Source: Heterobilharzia americana
Lineage: Eukaryota > Platyhelminthes > Trematoda > Strigeidida > Schistosomatidae
Reading direction: 5' to 3'
DNA: 64,000 nucleotides
Assembly (NCBI GenBank): GCA_944470555.2
Contig: OX104134.1
Span: 68,938,678-69,002,677, forward strand
Below, one piece after another: positions 24,845 to 35,502 of the stretch. The notes below the pieces were generated by a model, which was given only the letters and a program-made list of their open reading frames with translations, was not told the DNA's origin and searched no databases. The stretch's first letter is position 1, and each line of letters begins with the position of its first letter. The position numbers and the translations under genes were made by a program.

Positions 24845-25240
24845 CCTAATGAATGAATGAATTTAGCGCTCATTGGCGACTAGCCTCTAGAGGTGATTTC
24901 TGAAGTTCTGATGAGAAGTCGTGGCCAGCAGAGCCAATTAAGTCGAACATGAGGACAGTCACTCAATGGTGGCATTGCATAGAGGTTGCCCTACATCATG
25001 AACTGATAGAAGTGGAAAATATAGACCACTGGATTCTGACCCAGTGGCTCAAGGGTAAAGTGCTGGCCACGGGACCTGGAGGAATGGGTCCGATCTCTGA
25101 GGGTTCATGGGTGCGCAATTATGAGGAGTCCCATATTAAGACAAAAAGAGCTGTCCAGTGCTTCCAGATTTCTGATGTTACTCCACGATGAATTCCCACT
25201 GAAATCAAAGAATAAATCCTGGAAAACCTCCAGAGTGAAT
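24845..25240 (+). repeat. Interspersed repeat with tRNA-like and hammerhead-like parts
   Basis: The segment matches, with divergence, the reverse complement of 31395-31680: shared blocks include GAAGTTCT, ATGAGGACA, TGGATTxTGACCCAGTG and CCAGTGCTTCCAG or its variant. Internally, CCCAGTGGCTCAAGGGTAAA resembles a tRNA box A and GGGTCCGATCTC a box B. At 25118-25150 the order TATGAGGAGTCCC, AAGACAAAAAG, CTGTCCAGTGCTTCCAG resembles a hammerhead core with its stem partners. An 80-codon open stretch across it (24949-25191) is the repeat, not a gene. It lies between two PKD exons, antisense to the gene. Confidence 0.6.
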
Positions 25241-26145
25241 AGAAAATCTTAGGTCTGGTTAGCTGAACATACAGTAATTTTAATTCTCTGGGAAGAAGAA
25301 AGAATCATATCAAGTTTTGATAAAATACACGTTCCGAGGTGAGAATGACACTATGAGGTGAGACTGGAATGGGAAATTTCACCTTGTTTTAAGTTTGTTT
25401 ACCTCTCAGTCTCACTTTTTCTGCTTCATTATTAGAGTCTGTGATTTGTAAACTTTGAATAACTTCCTGTGAGACCGGATTATGTACAAAAATTGGTCGT
25501 CAGATGGCAGAAGACGTAGCTGTAAATTCGTAATTGATCAGCAGAAATTAACTGTGTTTTGGTAAAATGAATAAACAACTCAGCAAGGAGATTCTGCTGT
25601 GCCATTTGACACTAACGAAATTGTTCAGTGACTTAAAACTATAAAGAATAAGTCTACTTTTTGTTTTAAACAATGAAATCTCATGTGGAAAACAAGATCC
25701 CACTCATCGAAATATCTAGTGTCAGGAGCTATTGCATGTGTAATAGCTCATATACAGAAGTTTAAGTGCATAGCCAGTGAGTGACAAGGTGATTTGAATA
25801 GTATTATTTTTCAACAAAGAGATGAAACAACCCAACCATCTCTAGTGTCTTGTGTTTTAGAACCAAGTAAAGCCATACGTTTCTACGCGTATTTAATGGC
25901 AAATAAACAGATGAGCTCTTCTCTGTTATCAGAAGTTAGGTAATCCAGACAAAAAAGACAGTCCTACTTGAAACTCACACCGTTTCCAAAATTCATTTAG
26001 TGTTTGACCGTGGTAAACTCGTTAATAAATGCACTCATCTTTGACAGATGATGCTGGGAGCCAGTATCAAAGCTCATAAAACTTTAGGAATTTCACCACT
26101 GAGTTGGCTTCATCTGAAAAAATATACTTATCCCTTCCTCTTAAG

Positions 26146-26147
<2 letters not shown>

Positions 26148-26235
<88 letters not shown>
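26148..26235. repeat. (TA)n microsatellite
   Basis: About 88 bp of uninterrupted TA in the intron between the two linker exons of the PKD gene, about 200 bp downstream (in gene sense) of the 26441 donor. Confidence 0.97.
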
Positions 26236-26237
<2 letters not shown>

Positions 26238-26440
26238 TTCATAACTTAGTTCACTTGCCAAAAGTTGAGTAGTTTTCTACCGTTTACTATCAGCGATTAC
26301 CTGGGCATGATTTTGAAGCAGTAGTGGTTTATGACTTGCTTACAATGCAAATAAGTCTATGGTGACTTGGAGATGAAAGCTATTGACTTAAATTTCCATA
26401 AACACCACATAGAAAATGACCATTTATGCATCTCACTTAC

Positions 26441-26773
26441 TTTGTTCTGTAGAATGCTTCTCGATAAATGATCTTGTTTCTAAAAATTCATTTGGTGAAC
26501 GTAGACTTGAACTGTCTTCAGTTGCTTGTCTTTGTGTAGTTTGCAAGCTTCTGTTGTTTTTCGCATTGTTTGATGATGTTGCCGATGTTGATGATGTTTC
26601 TGTTGATTGTTCTTCAGGCGTTGTCTGAGAATTGATAGCACTGACAGTTTGACCGCGAAGAAACAAACGTTTTCTAAATTTACTTGGTACACTTAATGCC
26701 AATGACAGAGTGGATTCTTGTGCCCCTGACACTGTTGAAGTTGAGGTTAATGATGAGTTTCTTGATTGTGAGT
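26441..26773 (-). CDS. PRKD: Protein kinase D exon: Ser/Thr-rich linker, upstream part
   Basis: A 333-bp open exon. The probable acceptor is CTTACTCATACTTTCTAG before ACTCACAATC; the donor is GAACAAA before GTAAGTGAG. Entry and exit are both phase 1, and the exit joins in frame to 24382-24694. It encodes a Ser/Thr/Gln/Asn-rich segment, including VPSKFRKRLFLRGQTVSA and TEETSS-like stretches, with no folded domain visible. In PKDs this place between C1b and PH is acidic or Ser-rich and poorly conserved. The exon before it should carry the end of the C1b zinc finger and was not found. Attribution to PKD rests on phase and splice chaining to the well-identified PH exon. Confidence 0.65.
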
Positions 26774-27296
26774 CTAGAAAGTATGAGTAAGGTGATACTG
26801 ACAGCTAGAAAATGTGATAAGCTGTAAGACTATTTTATTATTATTATCTTAATAACAGAGCATATTTTGCTCAGATGTTTTTCTGTGAACCAGGTCATCT
26901 GAAAGGAAAAAGTTTTTGAAGTGGATACGAGAACTTAAACAAAAAAACATCGTAAAGTTGGCCAAATCTATTTTCATAAAATTCAATCCATCAGTATCAA
27001 AATAAAACTTGGTATAACCGGGAATCATTTAAAGTATTCATATCTCACATCGCCAAATTGAGATATAGGGCGACAAGGTGAAAGAGAAAGAAGTGGGAAG
27101 CATATCAGAAAAAGCTTGGGAGAACCATAAACAAATCATGAAAGGGGTTACAGTAAACAATGAAATGTAATATAGTGATTACCGTGAAGATGAAATAAGG
27201 TTTTATCTGCGAGATATGGCAATTGATTCTGACCATTTTCTTTGAGAGTCCACCACGTGTGGTTTTCTTTTTTTCCATGAAATTAAAACCACAGAA

Positions 27297-27614
27297 TTAT
27301 TTAATTGATTACGTTTCGAGCATAAATTATTGCTCATAATCATATCAATGTAATCACACTTCTTTCGATATCTGATTTTATAGTCCTGTCACCTGATCTC
27401 TCTTTGTTTTTTGTTTTTTGATTGGTAGTAAAGTTTTCCATATTTCTGGTATAGGTGTTGCGTCATTCCTATTACATGTGTTGGGTGTGAATTCGATGAA
27501 CAAAGATTCAGTAATCAATCTCTCTCTCCACCTAGCTATATTAGACTTAAGTACAGTGGTTTTGTCCCATCCTATTGTGTGGTTGTGTGTTAATGAATGT
27601 AATGCAATGGCTGA
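27297..27614 (-). repeat. Inverted 5' tip of the PLE
   Basis: Almost perfect reverse complement of 29656-29974 at the other end of the same element, including the endonuclease C-terminal coding sequence and the hammerhead-like motif. The match stops at ATGGCTGA (27614), after which the forward element begins. The two arms are about 318 bp and separated by about 2 kb. Confidence 0.93.
27307..27355 (-). ncRNA. Hammerhead-like motif in the inverted PLE tip
   Basis: Reverse complement of the motif at 29915-29963: outer GATTAC/GTAATC pairing, an inner GAGC/GCTC stem with an A/T-rich loop, then CGAAACG. PLE terminal repeats are known to carry minimal hammerhead ribozymes. Here the CTGATGA box reads ATTATGA, so activity is open. 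Confidence 0.45.
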
Positions 27615-29365
27615 AAGAAGAAATTCACAGGATTATTAAGAAATTAAGTACCATTCGGAATAAAATTGAACAACTTAAATGTAAAATTATGAAGATAGTA
27701 AACTGCAGAGACTATGGATTTATAATAGAAACATCAGACAAAGCAAGATTAGCTACTCTCAAGAAATCTAGAAGAAATCAAATCAAAAAGTTCAATAAAC
27801 TAATGCAAGAAAAATATGCTTCGGAAAACAATGAAATTACAAAGGAAACATCATCGAACATCGATAGAACAAAGTGGGTAGTCAATCTCTCCTCGAAAGC
27901 CTTAAGCTCAGCTGAGATGAAAGTACTTGAAAAAGGACTAAACTTCAACATAACAGTAGATCATCTAAAACCAGAAGATGTCATACCTAGCATAGAAGTA
28001 GCATTAAGCTCGGTGGATGTGACAACTGCTGAACAGGTTAGAGCGCAGTGTGCATTAGCACTTAAAAAACAAAAGAAGACACAGCGAAACTTAACGAAAC
28101 TGGAAAATTCAGCTTTAAACAATCTACGAAAGGATAATAGTATAGTAATTGCTAAATCTGACAAAGGTAACTCAACAGTAGTTATGGACAAATCGGATTA
28201 TCTTAAAAAAATGGATGAACATATCCAAACAGGGCCATATGAAGAGATTAAGAAACCTATAGATACTGTCATGAATAAAATTAAGAAATCTACAACAGAT
28301 CTGATACGCCGACTGAAGCCATCTCTAGGTAAGTCCGAATGGTTTACTTTAATGCCAAAAACTAATAATCCTAGCAGAATTTACGGTACTATTAAGGTTC
28401 ATAAAGCAGGTTATCCCATTAGGCCGATAGTTGACTTCCGAAACACACCAACATATGAGATATCAAAGTATTTAGCATCAGTATTACGTCCTGTTAGAGA
28501 CCGTTCCAACTCTAGACTAGTAAATTCTTACGAGTTGAAACAAAAACTTAATGACCTGCACATAGAAGAGGATGAAAAAATGGTTAGTTTTGACGTAACA
28601 AGTCTTTATACTAAAATACCAATCAATATGGCACTGGAGGCAGTCAGAAATCAACTAGATACTGACTCACAACTTACTCAAAGAACCAAGGCATCGGTTG
28701 GTGAAATCATGTTAGGAGTGCAGTTATGCTTAACCTCGACAGTCTTCAAGTTTCAGGGAAAGATATATAGACAAACAGAAGGAGTAGCAATGGGATCACC
28801 AATATCCCCTATAGTAGCAGATATATTTATGGATAGTTGGGAAGATATGGCTTTACGAACATATAATCCGACACCTAAGATATGGTGGCGATATGTAGAT
28901 GACACATTTACAGTGTTGAAATCGGAACATATCGACAGTTTCTTGACACACATAAACTCAGTAGTTAACGCAATCCAATTCACTTACGAAGTAGAAAATG
29001 AACAAGGAGAATTACCTATGTTGGATTGCAGAATAAAACGAAGGATAGATGGTGGTTTAGATACTACCGTCTACAGAAAACCAACACATTCTAACAGGTA
29101 TCTAGACTTCAAGTCATCTCATCCAGTGTCAGTTAAAGCGGGTTTAGTCAAATGTCTAAATAACAGAGCTGAGAAACTCACTAGTCATTGTAAGGACTTA
29201 AATAAGGAATTGAAACACATAAAAGAAGCGTTAATAATTAATAATTATCCCCATCATTTTATTAAGAAATTCACACGGACGCATAAGAAGCAAAATAATA
29301 ACACTAATACAAATACAAATAATAGTGACAACATAAGTAGAAAGGAAATCACACCTCTATTGTGA
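27575..29365 (+). CDS. PLE reverse transcriptase
   Basis: Open for 596 codons; the first ~13 come from the inverted tip, so the natural protein start is not preserved. An N-terminal basic, coiled-coil-like segment (about residues 15-75) precedes the PLE motif RTKWVVNLSSKALSSAEM. RT signatures follow: VIAKSDKGNSTVV, then RIYGTIKVHKAGYPIRPI, motif A VSFDVTSLYTKIP (Asp near 340), motif B GVAMGSPISPIVADIF, and motif C RYVDDTF (Asp 442 and 443). Then comes LPMLDCRI with VYRKPTHSNRYLDFKSSHP. All catalytic residues are present. The frame ends in a TGA created by what looks like one extra T in CCTCTATTGTGATACC; the next frame continues at once with the endonuclease. Nearly the same sequence recurs at 50388-51394 on the minus strand. 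Confidence 0.9.
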   Translation: MCGCVLMNVMQWLKEEIHRIIKKLSTIRNKIEQLKCKIMKIVNCRDYGFIIETSDKARLATLKKSRRNQIKKFNKLMQEKYASENNEITKETSSNIDRTKWVVNLSSKALSSAEMKVLEKGLNFNITVDHLKPEDVIPSIEVALSSVDVTTAEQVRAQCALALKKQKKTQRNLTKLENSALNNLRKDNSIVIAKSDKGNSTVVMDKSDYLKKMDEHIQTGPYEEIKKPIDTVMNKIKKSTTDLIRRLKPSLGKSEWFTLMPKTNNPSRIYGTIKVHKAGYPIRPIVDFRNTPTYEISKYLASVLRPVRDRSNSRLVNSYELKQKLNDLHIEEDEKMVSFDVTSLYTKIPINMALEAVRNQLDTDSQLTQRTKASVGEIMLGVQLCLTSTVFKFQGKIYRQTEGVAMGSPISPIVADIFMDSWEDMALRTYNPTPKIWWRYVDDTFTVLKSEHIDSFLTHINSVVNAIQFTYEVENEQGELPMLDCRIKRRIDGGLDTTVYRKPTHSNRYLDFKSSHPVSVKAGLVKCLNNRAEKLTSHCKDLNKELKHIKEALIINNYPHHFIKKFTRTHKKQNNNTNTNTNNSDNISRKEITPLL

Positions 29366-29892
29366 TACCATACAAGGAAGGAACATCAGAAACCATACGT
29401 AGGATTCTCAACAAGGTTGGAATTAGGGTGGCATTTAAACCAACAAACTCACTTAGAGGTAAGCTTTGTCGGCTAAAAGATCCGATAGAACCAATTAAGC
29501 AAAATAATATAATCTACCAAATTCCATGTAATGACTGTGAAGTCAAATACATAGGTCAAACTAGCCGGTCGGGGTCAGTTAGATTAACAGAACATAGGAA
29601 TTTAGCTAAACATAGAACGACAGACCCCAATAAGATCAATAACCTAGAAAAACACTCAGCCATTGCATTACATTCATTAACACACAACCACACAATAGGA
29701 TGGGACAAAACCACTGTACTTAAGTCTAATATAGCTAGGTGGAGAGAGAGATTAATTACTGAATCTTTGTTCATCGAATCCACACCCAACACATGTAATA
29801 GGAATGACGCAACACCTATACCAGAGATATGGAAAACTTTACTACCAATCAAAAAACAAAAAACAAAGAGAGATCAGGTGACAGGACTATAA
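29362..29892 (+). CDS. PLE GIY-YIG endonuclease domain, separated by a frameshift
   Basis: 176 codons starting at GTG in the sequence VIPYKEGTSETIRRIL, which in intact PLEs follows directly on the RT part; the GTG is not a real start but the continuation of one protein after a 1-nt frameshift. Residues about 45-75 contain the Cys-containing PLE linker IPCNDCEVKYIGQTSR (GIY-YIG core form KYIGQT) and VRLTEHRN with the catalytic Arg and the PLE-type His. The C-terminal part (RWRERLITESLFIE) is the usual helical end. The last ~80 codons overlap the 3' arm of the inverted repeat. A read-through or repaired version would be one protein of about 770 residues. Confidence 0.88.
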   Translation: MIPYKEGTSETIRRILNKVGIRVAFKPTNSLRGKLCRLKDPIEPIKQNNIIYQIPCNDCEVKYIGQTSRSGSVRLTEHRNLAKHRTTDPNKINNLEKHSAIALHSLTHNHTIGWDKTTVLKSNIARWRERLITESLFIESTPNTCNRNDATPIPEIWKTLLPIKKQKTKRDQVTGL

Positions 29893-29974
29893 AATCAGAT
29901 GTCGAAAGAAGTGTGATTACATTGATATGATTATGAGCAATAATTTATGCTCGAAACGTAATCAAGTAAATAAT
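29656..29974 (+). repeat. 3' arm of the PLE inverted repeat
   Basis: Reverse complement of 27297-27614. Followed by about 90 bp of element 3' sequence before the target-site duplication at 30064-30076. Confidence 0.93.
29915..29963 (+). ncRNA. Hammerhead-like motif near PLE 3' end
   Basis: GATTAC (29915-29920) pairs with GTAATC (29958-29963). Inside, ATTATGAGC, an A/T loop and GCTCGAAAC form the stem-II and GAAA part of a hammerhead core. The expected CTGATGA is ATTATGA. Confidence 0.45.
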
Positions 29975-30159
29975 ACTGTATCACTGTGCGCTTTATATCA
30001 AATAAACAAATCTAATATGGAACTACATTCTACCACAGTGCCCAAGTTTTTCACTTATATTAATAAAACCACAGAAGCCTAAGTTTCCCTACACAGAACT
30101 AACCGAGACAAAGTCCGATCAGTGTTATCGTCATTTCAACCTAATCCTACTTTTTTCTA

Positions 30160-30300
30160 CGTCAAATTCCTAGGTGGGTGGTTATTAGTCCCATGAAGCA
30201 AATGTCTCAGCCATTTAAGTCGATAAAATTCTGCAGTTTCATTGAATGATTTACCTTTTTTAACTAAGGCCCCACGTCTTACCTCTTCACTTCTAAATTT
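30160..30300 (-). mobile_element. Remnant of a non-LTR retrotransposon C-terminus
   Basis: The minus strand encodes about 45 residues in one frame: RSEEVRRGALVKKGKS, then YRLKWLRHLLHGTNNHPPRN. This is the common C-terminal pattern of a non-LTR family (EVRRRVLG...LHRLRWLGHVLRMPNHRLPRR). No RT core is attached. The same pattern occurs at 57361-57640 and 63480-63990. Confidence 0.62.
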
Positions 30301-31394
30301 GTGGTTCTGTGCTTAAACAAACTAAAATCGATAATCTTGATGGAATAGTCATCCTCAACCCCTTTTTTTTACTGGAGAGGCATACATTTTAGCATATTTT
30401 CAGTATACTACTAGTCATAAATGTCACGTTACGCGTCACTAATTATATTTCTCATACAAGGATGATCCTGAATATTAAACTATAGCGTTTTTAAAAACCT
30501 TTTTTTTTACATACTTTAATCATTTTCCAAATTTCTATTTGTTACCTTACATGGTTCAGATGATAACTAAATTATAATAAATCGAAGTCTATTTGGAGTT
30601 CAATAACCAGTAGCAACTTATAGTTTTACCTACGGTAATACTTCGATGTCAATTGTGTGCATATTCTGAAAAGAACGAATAAAGCTTTAGTTTTTTTTAA
30701 GCCTATTTCTGTAGAAATCAATATGGATTTAATGCTTAGTGGGGTTATGCATATGAGTTGGGATAGAGCATAGAAGTGATTTGTACCTTTAATAGATGAT
30801 AAGGAAACTTTGACTCGAATCTTTTTATAAGTAATCATTTAATGGAAGTATTTTTTGCTACTCCCCATCACTACAATCATGAGTGTTAGGAAGTTGCTTG
30901 TTGTCTAGTTGAGAAAAGATGGACCAGCTTGCACCAGAAAAATTAGGCTGTCTGGTACTGTGAGCTCTGTCCATGAAATACTAAACACTTGAAGTGACAA
31001 AATGATTATACAAACTCAATTTGAAATATTTATTGTTCTGTCGAACTGAAATTTATTCAAGGAGCCATTTGTTAGTATGCACCAGTCGTTCTTCTATTTT
31101 CTTTCTTGAAGTCACTCCGTTAGTTAGATATATCACGATTTGTGATCTGAACATTTTTGTGTGTAAAAGCAACCAAGTTGAAATTTCACACTTTCATGAC
31201 TTTAACAGGACACTATTAGGGTTCAGAAGGCGGAAGTTGAAGTAAAACAAGCACTAATTACTGTATCTAGCATGGCACTGAAACATTCGCTAACTGAAAG
31301 CACAGCTCAGAAAATAATTTGGTCTAAACGTTAGCAACCTGAACTACAAATATTCTCCACCATTTCTAAAAATATTTATTTTAAGGTACTATTT

Positions 31395-31680
31395 ATCATG
31401 AGGCGACGCCAGTTGGAGAACCATTGAAAACCTGGGAGCATTGGACACATGTTTTGCATTGATCCGAGACTCTCAGCAGTGGACACTGACGACCCTCAGA
31501 TCTCGTGGTGTACATGTTCCCATTCAAACACTGGGTCAAAATCCAATGGTCCACATTTGTTTACTTCAGTGAGTTAGCGATATGGTGAAAACATCATCCA
31601 GTACCATGGAAGAGTATTTGTCCTCATACCTGACTTAGTTGACCCTACATGGGATTGTTTCTTATTAGAACTTCAGTAAG
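31395..31680 (-). repeat. Copy of the tRNA-like/hammerhead-like repeat, inverted
   Basis: Diverged reverse-complement copy of 24845-25240 (shared blocks: GAAGTTCT, ATGAGGACA, TGGATTTTGACCCAGTG). Its 3' part has CTGCTGAGAGTCTC and CCAATGCTCCCAGGTTTTC, the family's hammerhead-like end. Confidence 0.55.
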
Positions 31681-31694
31681 TCCATCCCTGATGG

Positions 31695-31800
31695 GGCAGC
31701 GGGTGTAAATTACTGAGAAGTCCATAACGACGACGAAACTGCTTTTCAGTGCTCCCAAATTTCTAAGATTTTTCATGTGAGGTCATTGCGTGATAAATAC
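31695..31800 (+). repeat. Second, plus-strand copy of the hammerhead-like end
   Basis: TACTGAGAAGTCC, CGACGACGAAACTG, then CAGTGCTCCCAAATTTC at 31710-31765: the same family end as at 25113-25175 and 51945-52005, here with the CGAAAC box intact. It lies tail-adjacent to the minus-strand copy, giving an inverted pair. Confidence 0.5.
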
Positions 31801-33834
31801 TATCCTGACATCAGTCAAACTTCACAAACCTTCAAACCGAAATATTTATTTCAGCTAACTTTCTTATCAACCTATGTAGACATAAATCTATTTGATGAAA
31901 GTTGTTTACGTTTATTACACATTGTGCAGTCAACATAAATGTAACAGGAGAGAAGCTATAGATGAAATGTCATCACTAGAAGCTCGGAATCAATGGCGAT
32001 AATGATTCACAGTTTGTGTGGTTCATTTAAAATACAACTTTGACGTGTTATTATCTGAGACAATGTCCTAAACAACATTTTAGAAATTAGTTCAGTGCAA
32101 CTTGTGAAGGTTTCAACTCTGAACTAATATGAAATTTGTAATATGAGTATCCTTGAAAGCATTGGTTCAGACAGTATCAGGTATGAGAACACTTTTACCG
32201 TAAAATTCTCATGTTAAGCTACTAATTTCGCCTACCATTCAGACATCGAATTTTCCAAGTATAATTGTCAGTTTGACTCTATGCACGAGGGGAGCACAAG
32301 AACCGTTTAAATAGCAAGAGTCAAAACTAGGGAATTTTGTAAAAGATCAACTTCTTTAGTATTGAAAAATTGCACATATGTGATATTGTCGTTTCGGTGC
32401 AATATTCAGCTACATGGCAAAAGTAATCTTCTGTAAAACAATTACAAAAGATCCGCTTACAACACTCATTGTAGTCAGTTTCACAGTAAACTTTGAACTA
32501 AAATATATTTTCATGGGCAGATAAATAACCCAAGTTCGTCTTCATAAATCATTGCAATCGTTTGCTGGTTAGTGTTATTCTTTCTTCGTAGTTACGACTT
32601 TATGTTTACGCATAGGAGTACTGATGTGACTTCACTTTTGTAAGACAAATGTACGATGAGTTGATAGCTTCTGTTCGGGCTTAATAAAAAGAAACTATAT
32701 TGGCTGAAACATAAAAGCTTTCTTATGAGGGAACTTTTCACTTTTCAAATACACATAAACTAAGAGAGCACGCTTAAAATTCAACGACATATGAAGCCAG
32801 TCGTGAAATTAATGAGATCATAAGCTGTCACTCAGTTATCGAAAGCAAAAATATAAACCCAGTTCAATTTACTGTGATATGAAATAGGTTTTCAATGATC
32901 AAATTTTTCGTCGTTAATACTGAGTATCACAAAAAACTGTTACAATTGCTTGGGATTTGAAGAAAATTAGATGTGACCACAATGCATTCCTCAGTGTGAT
33001 ATATCAAATGCACTTCCCTCCTAGTAGATTAAGCCATTTGTGCGATACATTTTCTTCATTGAGATTAGTGAGTAGTAGAGGAACCTTGCCACACATTAAG
33101 GGTATGCCAGGTGGCAAAAGCCGCCATGTTGTATGGCTTAGACATATGTTTGAGTAAAGTTATCAGTCATACATCAATTACCGAAGAAGTCTTCATGCCT
33201 GGCCAAGAGACCAGCAAGTATACAAGTAGTATATTATATACGCAACCAGCCGCGTATAAGAATGGAGCTTTCAGTCTGTGCTAAAACCAATGGATTATGA
33301 GGAAGGTTGAATTAATGAATGAAAATGTTGTCAAATTTGTGAATTTTTAAAATCATTAAAATATCTCCTGTGTAGAGGAAACAAATCAATAATTGAAATC
33401 ACTGGATATTTATTCTGTGTGAAATTAATGAAGTGTCAATATTCTTTCGAATTTCTTCCTTCTCTTTGTTATTCTTTAACATTATCATTTTGTTCTAATA
33501 ATGAAAAATGCTCCACATCCTTTTTCTTCCTTTTAAATTCCCATTAAGGCTTATTTTCATCCCTATGGATTGGATCTATAAATGAGTAGATGAATCTGAA
33601 AGGTGACCTTGAAGACATAATGTCAGAAAATCTGATAACTGAAAGAACTTGATACTTGCAATTTTCCGTTAATTACCACACTGGACCGAACTTAGAGACT
33701 TCTGTGGTCACAAAGGCTCTTGTAAATGCATCAATATTGCATGAATATTAATTATAATATATTTACAAGGTGGTGGCTAGTAGTAATTACAGTGAATGAT
33801 GAGCGTTTCATTCTTGATGGGACTTACATAAACT

Positions 33835-34027
33835 CGAACCTAGTACCCATCACTCCGAAATTCAGAGTGTTGCTCACTAGACTTGAGTTACAAGAATCAC
33901 TTCTTTTGCAATGAATATCAGTTGTTATTCATCGACAGACCAAAGCTCACTGGGATGCAGGTGAATCGAGCTGACGAGTTCTAGGAAGGAGGGAATATGT
34001 ATCCTGGAGTATCATGTTAGCCAGCAC
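33835..34027. mobile_element. SINE pieces: minus-strand tRNA-like head, plus-strand hammerhead end
   Basis: On the minus strand, CTAGTGAGCAACACTC...GGTACTAGGTTCGAG (33890-33835) is the tRNA-like head with a good box B. On the plus strand, ACTGGGATGCAGGTGAATCG, AGCTGACGAGTTC and TATCCTGGAGTAT (33950-34012) form the Sm-alpha right end, with the GAAA box decayed to GGAA. The two parts are in opposite orientation, so at least two insertions or an inversion are involved. Confidence 0.55.
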
Positions 34028-35332
34028 TAACCAACGTTTTAGTTCACTTATGCTTAAACGAAATTTATTTCCACCTCAGTAGATTTGAGGAACTGAGAGT
34101 ACCAGTAACGATTATCATCATCATCATCATCATGCACGGTTATTTCCACTGAACAAATTACAAGTGTGATATAAACATTTTTTGGTAATTCAAATGTAGC
34201 ATAATTTTTAGTACACTACTTTCGATTTTACTTACAATAATTAACATTCTCATCACTTTGTACACAGTCGTTCATCATTAGTAAGTTGTAATAAAGAAAT
34301 TCATCTCTGACCACCTAGGGTTACGTAAAAACTTATTGTCATTGTAAATGTTCATTTTGAACCAAATTTAAGGAAGCATTAATAGATCATATTAACATTT
34401 ATAGTACATCTTTTTCGTGGAGAACTATCTAGCAATTTAATACAAATGTATTGCTGTTACTAAGAAATAATTCACCATTTTCAACGTGCATTTATTTCTG
34501 GATACATAACTGTACGACTAGCGCAGGAACGTTTTATCCATTCGGTGGCCTTTAAGTCTCTGAATAGGGTAAAAAGAATAAATCCCGCAAATTTTACTAC
34601 TAAGAAAGAAAAATCTAGGCACTATATTATGTAGCTAGTAAACTGTGCTTAGTAGACAAACTAAAAGAAGAATTTCTTTTGAATAAGGAATGACTTCAGG
34701 ACAATAGTTATCTCAAAAAGTTCATATGAGACTTGAAAAGTGAAACGTTTTTCTGATGTACAGAGTCAAAATCGATGTTCATTCGTCTGGTATTCAAAGG
34801 CCATCAGACAACGACCAAACCTTAACAATTAAAAACTTGATTCAACGACACATTCACTGCTGTGAAGCAGATTCCACTTTATGATGTAGTTAGTAATGAA
34901 TGATACAAAAAATTAAACAAAAACCTATGTCATATCACATCGAACAGCATTTTGTACTGGTTAAAGTAGGTACATTATGAGGACGTCGAGACTAGCAACT
35001 AAACGTATTCCAATGCGTCTACAGTTTAAAGAACTGCATGATGTCATCAGCTGAGTCACTCATCCTTTACTTGACGCGGACAGGATATTAAAACTGCCCT
35101 CAATATCATCAGTCAACCGTTTAAAACAATTTTTCCCAGTCTGTAGACGTTATTTGATTGAAAGGTTAAATTCTGACATTTGTATTCAGAACAACTGAGC
35201 AGCTGACTAGCAACTTAGGTACTTTTATACTATCTTACCCATTCTTTTGTTTTTGTTTTAGTAATGTTTACAGTTTATCTATTTGCTTTCAAGTTTATCT
35301 TATAGCTATTTTGTACAGCAATTTACTTGGTT

Positions 35333-35502
35333 GTGGCTAGGAGAGGAATCTAGGATAAGCGCTCTTTGCCCTATTTGGAACTCGTCAAATGGATATACCT
35401 GCACCCCAGTAAGTGATGTTCCCACTGAGAATTGAACCTCGTACCCATCGCTTCAAACGCCGAGGCGTTATCCCATGGCGCACTTAAGCGTGATAGCCAC
35501 CG
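35333..35502 (-). mobile_element. Sm-alpha type SINE with hammerhead core
   Basis: The best-preserved SINE in the window. On the minus strand a tRNA-like head (GTGGCTATCACGCTTAAGTG at 35501-35482; box B GAGGTTCAATTC near 35430) leads into TCACTTACTGGGGTGCAGG. The hammerhead part GTATATCCATTTGACGAG, TTCCAAATAGGGCAAAGAGC and TATCCTAGATTCC follows (35402-35341). Compared with active Sm-alpha ribozymes, CTGATGAG reads TTGACGAG and GGACGAAA reads GGGCAAAG, so cleavage is doubtful. Confidence 0.75.

Larger units (their letters stand above)
27297..30063 (+). mobile_element. Penelope-like element, nearly complete, with 13-bp TSD
   Basis: The 13-base TAAAACCACAGAA is found immediately before (27284-27296) and after (30064-30076), which I read as the target-site duplication. 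Inside, an inverted copy of the element's own 3' part (27297-27614) precedes the RT frame, then the GIY-YIG endonuclease frame, then the 3' end. PLEs are retroelements coding for one protein with an RT related to telomerase and a C-terminal GIY-YIG nuclease; complex inverted or tandem termini are typical. This copy appears 5'-truncated with an inverted 5' tip. One frameshift separates RT from endonuclease. It lies upstream (in gene sense) of the known PKD linker exon and may be within another intron of that gene. Confidence 0.9.

Noticed and set aside
27418..27639. 73-codon frame at the left end of the PLE and its minus-strand twin at 29556-29852
   Set aside because: Antisense translation of the endonuclease coding sequence in the inverted repeat.
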